Positions 56,486 to 64,000 of a stretch of 64,000 nucleotides of DNA are shown here, piece by piece. The first letter of the stretch is position 1. Each line of letters opens with the position of its first letter. Source of the stretch: Sipunculus nudus (lineage: Eukaryota; Annelida; Sipuncula; Golfingiida; Sipunculidae); assembly GCA_026874595.1 (NCBI GenBank), contig CM049316.1, forward strand, positions 35,595,339 through 35,659,338, written 5' to 3'. The notes beneath the pieces were generated by a model. The model was not told the DNA's origin. It did no database searches and was given only the letters and a program-made list of their open reading frames with translations. Position numbers and translations under genes: made by a program.

Positions 56486-57857
56486 TAACCAGGACTAATC
56501 ATGGTTCACGGGGGTTTAGCTAGGATATCACTTGCTATGAAATCATATGATGAGCAACATGACTGTTCAAACATCTTGGTTAAAGAAGCCCAAACTCAAG
56601 TGACCCTGCACGGAGGGATTACCAGACCAATGGACTTTGTGTCAGGCAAGGAACTCTGCAGTCTTCCAAGCAGTTAATTATCACATCTATCAGCTAGCAA
56701 CATCACAACCTGCCAAAAACTACTATACTAGAACTATGATGCGAACATAAAACTTCAGCATTTGATATCAGCTTGGTGAAAACAGCTAGAAAATACAGCA
56801 TGAGCGAAACAACCGTTCACAGCATGCTACCTGACTCAGGGTCATCTATTTAATTCACCTTTACTCTTTACTTGTAGCATATTATAGTGTCAGTACCTTG
56901 CAGTAAAAAGATAAACTGCATGTCCATGTTGTATGAAAAAGTGCACATCTAGCTGCCACTGAAAATTCAAAAATTAAAACCCCACTAATAGAACAACTTC
57001 CACAGTAATTACCACAGATCTCAGTGTCACATAGTCCTATGTATGTACACAAGCATGAAGCATGTCTTTTTGCAAGATGACACAGCCTCACAAACAGTAC
57101 AGCCAGGTCTAAACTTAATTAAATACTCCTTCTGGGAGGGCAAGATATAACAGCTAACAGACAGCACCAAATCTGGTTTCAGTATGATGTCTGTCATTGA
57201 TTATTTCAGTCTTATCCCACCAAAAAAAAATACTTTCTTGTAATACCATCAGTGGTGATTACAATAAATGTAATCTTGCAGTTGAATTGAACAAGGAATG
57301 TGCTCAAATGACAAGTCACGATATACTGTTGTGAAAGTTTATTACAATCTATATTTTTTGGAGTCCAAAGTAAAGTGCTTATTGATCTGTCATGTGTTAA
57401 TTAAAAATAAAGACGGTCATGAAGTACAGGTTTAACATGATTTAATCCCTATCAGATTGCACTAGATAACACCTTCTCATCCATTCATCCCATAACTCTT
57501 GCCCTTTCTTGTGTTGCCATTATCAGTGGTTCATTTAGTCTAGATTAACAGGAATAAGCTTTCACAAATTTTCTGGCATATTTCACATTTATTAAGCTAC
57601 TTTTTCCTGGTTTGTGTTTTCTCTCATTCAAATTGCTTCCAAACTCTTTGATAATTAATGTTTTCGAGTCATTTGACAGAGAGAAGGTATTAAGTTAATA
57701 GCATTTAAATGGAAAATCTTAATGAAGACTTGGAGTTCAAGGTCACTCAACTAGCACCACCTGCTGGTGCTGCACAAAACTACATTTCAAAATTATACAA
57801 GTACACCAGTGATCATTATAACCAGATAGTAGAATTTTGCATGTAATTACATAAATA

Positions 57858-58829
57858 CAGTGAAACTCCTACTTGCGGACAACTCAGTAAGGCAGGAAAC
57901 TCACTAATGTGGACACTGAATCTCAGTCCCCTAAAATTTGCCTCAATATTATGTTTAACGTAAACTCAGTAAAGCAGACAACTCACTATCCCAGACAACG
58001 AACAAACTTTCCCAATCCCGCCTGCATATCCAGTACATATAACAACCCTTTAAAGCGGACAGACATCGTAAATTCTATTTTTGTTCATATATCTGTGTGA
58101 CCTTGTAAGACCTGTTTTGGTCAAAGTTATGGCCCGAGGATAAGCGTAATTTGGTGGATCATCCTGATGTTACATGTGAATAACAGTCAAAATCGTTGTT
58201 TATTTCTATAAATGTGTAGATTTCACAATCATTATTTTATTAAGATTGGCCAGACAATCAGAAAAATCCTTAGCTTTCAAACAGCTTTTCATTTGACAAG
58301 ACCACCATCAACGACTAAACTTTGTGCATTGTGATCATCATCCGGCCCGGGGAGCCTTAAATAGTTGGCGACAGTTTGCCCTTTGTTATGGTGAATGCGT
58401 TGTGAAGACTCCTTTAACAAATAATCATGCTGTCCAGATGCTGTCAATAATCAATCTTCAACATACCTAGTGCAACCATCCATGAACTTTGCTTACTTAG
58501 TAGATGAAGCATGGTGCGTCGAAGTGAAACTGTCTAGATTAGTGAATGAGGCCTAGCTGATGAAGTTAAAAGAGAGAAAGTGTTTGTCTTTCCTTTTTTA
58601 ATAATTATATTTTGTAAAATACAAATGCATATCAAAGCTATTTTGAAAATGATTTAAATAAAATTATGTGTTTTAACTTAAGCATAAACATAAACAAAAC
58701 AGAGGATATCAGTAACATTCAACGAAGAAATGATGCAATATGCCAAACTCCTCTAAACAGGACAACTCACTAATAATACAGACAAAATCCTCCAGTCCCC
58801 TGAGTGTCCGGCTTAGAGGAGTTTCACTG
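57858..58829. mobile_element. Tc1/mariner-like non-autonomous element with TA duplication
   Basis: The left end is CAGTGAAACTCCTACTTGCG, then GACAACTCAG. The right end inverted is CAGTGAAACTCCTCTAAGCC, then GGACACTCAGG. Both sides are flanked by TA. It is 972 bp long, and further inverted ACTCACTA/GGACA words lie inside each end. I see no transposase frame. Confidence 0.75.
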
Positions 58830-58982
58830 TATATGTAAAATGCAGTCAAAGCTACATAACTAAATTTAAAAAATATATTCAATTTCCTCAAAATGAAATT
58901 TAAAACAACAGAAGAAATTGGCTCTAATGTGAACTTCTGATAATAAAACTTGTAAGAGGCAGCAACGATAAACAAATTTCTT

Positions 58983-59880
58983 AACTAGAATACAGGTAGT
59001 CGACAAGCGACTATCCGCCAAAATCAGAGGACGGGTGAAGTGAGGCATGGATTGAGTGGCAAGGGGATATAGAGTTACATGTGTTACATATTAGAATGGA
59101 TCTCTGCCACATAAACATGATTGTAGGTGGCGCCACCTGTTATTTGAACGAGAAACTATCCAAGATGTATACACATGCAAAATTTCATGTGAAAAAGTCA
59201 AACCACTGCAGAGATATGAGTGATTTTATCCCACAGCAGACAAACAGATGGATGCTGTGCAAAAATGGCTGCAGGTGGCGCCACCATTTTTATGTATGTT
59301 ATAAAGCTATCCAAGGGCTACATTTGTGTATTTTTTTTTTCCCAATCGGTCAAACGGTTCCTGAGATATGAGCTTGGATGTCTGCAGCGTTAAAGTGAAT
59401 GTAGGTGGCGCCACCTGTCATAAAATCAAGAAAGCTATCTAGGATGTATACGCATGCCGAATTTTAGGTGAATTAGTCAAACCACTGCAGAGATATGAGT
59501 GATTTTAACCCAAGGCAGATGAACAGATGGACACTGTGCAAACATGGTTGCAGGTGGCGCCACCTTTTTTTGTGTATGTTATAAAGCTATCCCAGGGCTA
59601 CATTTGCGTAAAATTTTTTTCCTGGTCAGTCAAACGGTTCTTGAGATATGTGGGTTTATGTGTGGAAACAGACGCACAAATGGACGCTGGGCAGAGAGGA
59701 AAGGTCAGAGGTCAAGGTCACTTGGTCAGGTACCAGTTCACATGTGACCCAATAATTTGTGTAAGTTTCAGAAAAAATCCATCCAGTAGTCTCAGAGGAG
59801 TTCTCCGGAGGCGAACGCGGCAGCGGCGGAACCCGGTCAAAAACATAGTATCCGCAAAACTTCATTTTGGCGTATACAAT
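58983..59880 (+). mobile_element. Hairpin-ended tandem-repeat element, copy 3
   Basis: It starts AACTAGAATACAGGTAGTCG, has the GAAGTGAGGCATGGATTGAG block, then GGCGCCACC half-units. It ends with the hairpin at 59848-59877 (GTATCCGC ... GCGTATAC) preceded by AAAACATA. It is shorter than copy 2, and its array has fewer units. Confidence 0.8.
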
Positions 59881-60958
59881 TATAGTCACAACTGCCATAA
59901 CACCACAGCATGTTTATGAGCTTAAATAATAAACAATAATGAATAATAATTATATGTTCTTGAAAAAATGTCATTCCAAATCATAGAGGGCAGTACTTAC
60001 AATATAAATTACCAGAATCACATACTATCATAATCAGCTATACATAATTGAGGACGTCTATGGCTGAAGAATAAACATTTATAAAAGCCCTTGTAAAAAG
60101 AGCCCCAAGGCTCTCTGATGACTACAAGTAGACCCATAAATTCAGCTCTTGCCATCAATGACAAATTACTTGCTCATTGAGAACTCAGTCATGCACAGGC
60201 GATAATAATTAAAACCCATCACTCACAGACTTAACATAACAGTTAGACATTTATGCCTCTCTAGAAGGGGACCTTAAAACATCTCTGCCTATAAACAAAG
60301 GTAAGTGATCTAGATAACGAGCTTGAATGAGGTAACCAAGTAAGATCACACCTGAACACTGGCAGTCTGACTCAAGATGCTTCAGGTCACGATCAGAGCT
60401 GAATTTCGAAGTTATCAGCATCCAGTATAGTTTTTGTCAGTGTATATTACTGGTGTGGCAATTAATTGATTAAATTGATGATTGGTTGTTTTCTTTCAAA
60501 ATCTATTAAATTGATTGCATTTTTGCATAATCAATTAAAAAAACTATTATGTATGCACATGCATATAAGATCTTATCTTTCAGATATATACAAACACAAA
60601 GTAACAAACAGCATCAAAATGGAACCTTGCACAGGCAACAATGGTCCGACAGCATGTCCACCTTGGATGCCGGTGGACTGGTGGTTTCATTATGAATACC
60701 AATAGACATGACAAACTGGGGTCAATGTTTAGGTACTAGTATACACCAGATTTCAAGTTAAAATAGAAATAGCATAAAATAATTTTTTAATAATTGATCA
60801 TCAGTTGTTTTTAATTTTCAATCATCAATTATGATTTTTAAAACCAATTCCTACCATTAGTGTATATGAATATATCTGTCTCACTGCAAGGGCCTTATAA
60901 TGCTCCTTACACAGCAGATTAGTAGTCATCAACGGTTCCAAACATCCTTTTGTGAACA

Positions 60959-61259
60959 ACTGCTTGGTATGGCAAAGTTCTCTGGGCATGAACACCAGGG
61001 TGCACACAGGGCAAAGAATTGTAATCAAACCAATAAGAGCATGGTATTGCATTGTGCATCCAGCTCCAAATTTTAAACATGCAACACCCCCCTCTTTGGT
61101 CAGATTACGAACTACGGGACACCTGCTTTCATTAGTCTGATTCTTTGCCCTGTGCTAGAAATGCGATACCATGTATGCTGTCATTGGTCTGATTACAATT
61201 CTTTGCTCTATGTGCAGCCTGGTGACTGAACCCAGAAAATCTTGCTGTACAAAGCAGGG
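60959..61259. repeat. Fold-back repeat with arms of about 90 bp
   Basis: The arm at 60959-61050 (AAGTTCTCTGGGCATGAACA, CAGGGCAAAGAATTGTAATC, AAACCAATAAGAGCATGGTA) is repeated inverted at 61163-61259 (TACCATGTATGCTGTCATTG, GTCTGATTACAATTCTTTGC, CCTGGTGACTGAACCCAGAA). A third partial copy (CATTAGTCTGATTCTTTGCC) lies between them at about 61130. No target duplication was recognised. Confidence 0.75.
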
Positions 61260-64000
61260 TTTACACAAGAGGAGATGTGGGACAATTACTGTAGTATATA
61301 ATCTCTGCATGATGGGTGTACAAGGGCCTGACACAGGCACTTACATTTGGATGTGGGATATGGCACTATAATGATTGGTGGATCTTGAGGCAACATACAA
61401 ATTGATAACATTTTACTTTAAAAAAAGTAAAAATGAGCAGCAAGTCTTTAAATATCCCTACACAGAAAAGATATGCCTTATTACTTATGTAATGTAAAAG
61501 ATGTTAGAGATGAATCTCACCTTGTAGCACATTATTACTGAACAGAGGTATTATTGAAAAAGTAATATACTTTTGTACTGAGGAGAAGCACGTTTATATC
61601 TAAGCTTCCTCCAAACTAGTATGTATTTGATATTGATGTGAAATGTTCACAAAATATGCGGGCATTTTTCTTTATATTTGTTTGTCACATAGTAAACAGA
61701 ACTAGAAAAGCATTCAGTGAGCACAGATATCCCCAATGGCAGCTCATTACCCCAAGATGGCACTGTCAGAAATACAGCAAACTCCCGTATATAGATTGTG
61801 ATTTATATGACCCCTACAGTATAATCAATTATTCCTTGCACCATTGCAGAGATATCAAGAAAATGTAATCAAAATCTGTTTATAACATTTTTAGTTATGT
61901 TGCTTACAGACAAACAGACAGACAAACATAGCAATGCCAGCAAAAACATACCTCCATGGCAGAGGCAACATTTAATTTTTTGGTGTTGCCGAAGAAGGGC
62001 TGATTGATTCAGCCATGCTTTACCCAGGTATTTAGATCTGCCATTTACCTGTAAGTCTCTCATAAATAGGTACACAGGACATCGGGGTAAATGACAGTTG
62101 TGCCATATTACCTTTGGCTTGGAGCAAGTTTCTTTTGTGTCAAAGCGGAATCAAGTTATTAAGAGAGAGAAAAAGTGAATGTCATTAAGTAAAGATGAGA
62201 AATGAAGCCAGGCACTAAGAGGTAACATCTTAGATCTTTTATCCTTTAAATGTAATGTGCTGGTGTAAAGAATAATCTTGTTGCAAGTTAGACCTGGCAG
62301 CTGTATAAAGAAACTGTACTGAGGGGGAAAAAATGTAAAAAAGAAAAAGAAGTCGAGACAACTGGGGCCATGCTAGAAAGCCAAACATGAAATAGCCAGT
62401 TAATGCATCCTATAAATGCAACATCTAAGATGTGGTACTAGGAATAGTCTACTTCAGGGACAACATCAAGAGATTATATCTGCATAGACTTAATGCTTTT
62501 CGTTTTTTTTTTTTTAAAGTCCACTTCCAGCAAACACAAAGACATATATAAGGAAAAGAAAATAAAGAAACATCATGAAATCTGTCAAATGCTTTCCTGA
62601 TTAAAATTGTTTAATAAGTAAAATATGCAAACTTTAAGATACTACTTTAAAATTCTGATGCAATACCAGATTATTATATTACAAAGGTATAACTTCTGAG
62701 AAAGTATACACTTAGTGAAACTGCAATGCACCATAAACAAACCAAGTGATTCAGTAAAAGAAACAGCATAGTACATGATTATCAAAAGCTAAGTTCACAA
62801 GGTTGTATTAAAATTTGTGCTATGGTTACTTGGTATTATAATAATACAAAGATAAAGACATTAATGAAGATCATGATTATCCATGTAATTGTCCAAAATT
62901 GTCTCTATGTGGGAGATAAAATTAAAATAAAGGATATATTTTCAACACTGACAATATCTTGTAACTTCCTATTGATGATATTTCCAAACAATTAATCCGC
63001 AAAACTGTGAAGAAAAACCATCCAGCAAATAAACATATCACACACCCTCCTTCAGAAATTCACTTAGAAGCTAGAGTTAATTAATGCAATAATATTTTCA
63101 GTCCCAAGTTCAAACACTTTTGATGTAGATCTTTTGATCCTTGCCTCCAACTGAAGTGATTGATTAATTATTTAAGCTGACCGCAGCCTCTAAATCAGAC
63201 AGAGCATACATAATTCAAAATGTGACTTCATGACATTTGTGCACCTCACTAATACTACTGGTAATTTGTACTGATTAAAGGGGCCTATTCTAATATTTTC
63301 TGCCTTTTAACTAAAATATAGGACCTTTATAAAAATAGGCCAGAAAACACTGAACTGCCAGCACACAAACTGTTTGTATTGTTTATATCCATATTTTTAT
63401 AAAAGTTAAAACAGTCTCAGTACACAGTCTCAGTACCTCCCAAATAGCTGTTTATCACCTTGTTATGGTTCTGTATTGTGATTAGACACATTCCACGTGT
63501 CTGTTTACCAAAACAAGGCCACGTGACTGGAGGTATGATTTTGCGCATGCACAACAGATCCCTATCAAGTACTAAAGTCCAAACTAGTCCACCAGTGGAC
63601 CTTCATGTCCTCTAATGTATCTCTGCTGGATGGACATTAAAGATCTGTAAGACAGGTCCAGGGGGCTCAGTTGAAATAACATGCACAGTATGAGCCTGTG
63701 TACCTGGTCCCTTAGAAACCGCAAGTGCAAGGTTTGAGCCAGTGTGAACATGTATTACATTTTTTGGACCAAGTCAGTCAGGGCATCTCCTGATTGTTTT
63801 GTGGCCTGGGCTATGCTCAGAGTCCCACGCACTGTGTTTAAGATGACACATGTGACCACATCAGTCCCCTTTTTTTAACACTCATGTACAGGCTAGAGCA
63901 TGCTAATTGTTTCAGGAGAGTACTTAGGCAGGTACCAATTTATTTCAAAGAGAAAACGCTATTTTTCGGTGTTAATTCAACATGCTTTAAAGGTAATTGG

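Larger units (their letters stand above)
53987..64000 (-). other. Large KCC upstream intron, no exon found
   Basis: No sequence resembling KCC helix 1 (GVYLPxxQNIxGVILFxRL) or the N-terminal tail could be seen on the minus strand. The region is occupied by repeats listed separately and by unassigned AT-rich sequence, particularly 56490-57850 and 61400-64000. Confidence 0.55.

Noticed and set aside
61869-62075. Minus-strand 68-codon frame considered as an upstream KCC exon
   Set aside because: The peptide (VNGRSKYLGKAWLNQSALL) has no resemblance to KCC N-terminal sequence, and its membrane-like tail comes from a CAGACAGACAAAC repeat.
1-64000. CRISPR arrays, operons or other prokaryotic systems
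   Set aside because: The spliced genes, SINEs and eukaryotic transposons show a nuclear animal genome. The tandem repeats lack the short repeat/unique spacer pattern.

Overview
The window is eukaryotic nuclear DNA. It is AT-rich, with short coding exons bounded by canonical splice sites, abundant (TA)n tracts and a dense load of interspersed repeats. The repeat types suggest an aquatic invertebrate, most likely a lophotrochozoan such as a bivalve: hairpin-ended elements with central tandem arrays, tRNA-derived SINEs, and decayed Ty3/Gypsy and hAT copies. That placement is an inference, not a proof.

The main gene is on the minus strand at 28184-53986. Twenty-one exons (2787 nt, 928 codons plus stop) splice into one uninterrupted frame encoding most of an SLC12-family K-Cl cotransporter (KCC type). 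The frame starts at the end of transmembrane helix 2 and reaches the natural C-terminus. The N-terminal exons are not visible and probably lie beyond 64000. Every exon-exon phase agrees. Seventeen exons have ordinary U2-type flanks or the gene end. Four introns carry the minor-spliceosome (U12) 5' site GTATCCTT, three of them with a near-perfect U12 branch site 10-11 nt before the acceptor, and all four are phase 1.

The left part (1889-13423, plus strand) holds a decaying gene for a membrane-anchored, collagen-like protein. It has a first coding exon, a transmembrane exon broken by a one-base frameshift, and several Gly-X-Y exons of 36, 45 or 54 bp with split glycine codons. The last exons lie in a tandem intron/exon duplication of five units, and two of the duplicated exons contain in-frame stops. 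A large intron of this gene contains a minus-strand Ty3/Gypsy retrotransposon relic (about 5100-10600). Its pol is split by a 1557-bp hAT-type element with a perfect 8-bp target duplication.

Between the two genes (about 13.5-28 kb), inside the KCC introns, and at 54-64 kb I see only repeats and unassigned sequence. The repeats are: three copies of a hairpin-ended element with a 278-bp higher-order tandem repeat; two copies of a 2.3-2.5 kb element starting with a GACCCATGGGTC palindrome; three inverted-repeat MITEs with CAGTG termini; a TTAA-flanked MITE; SINE fragments; minisatellites; and fold-back sequences.
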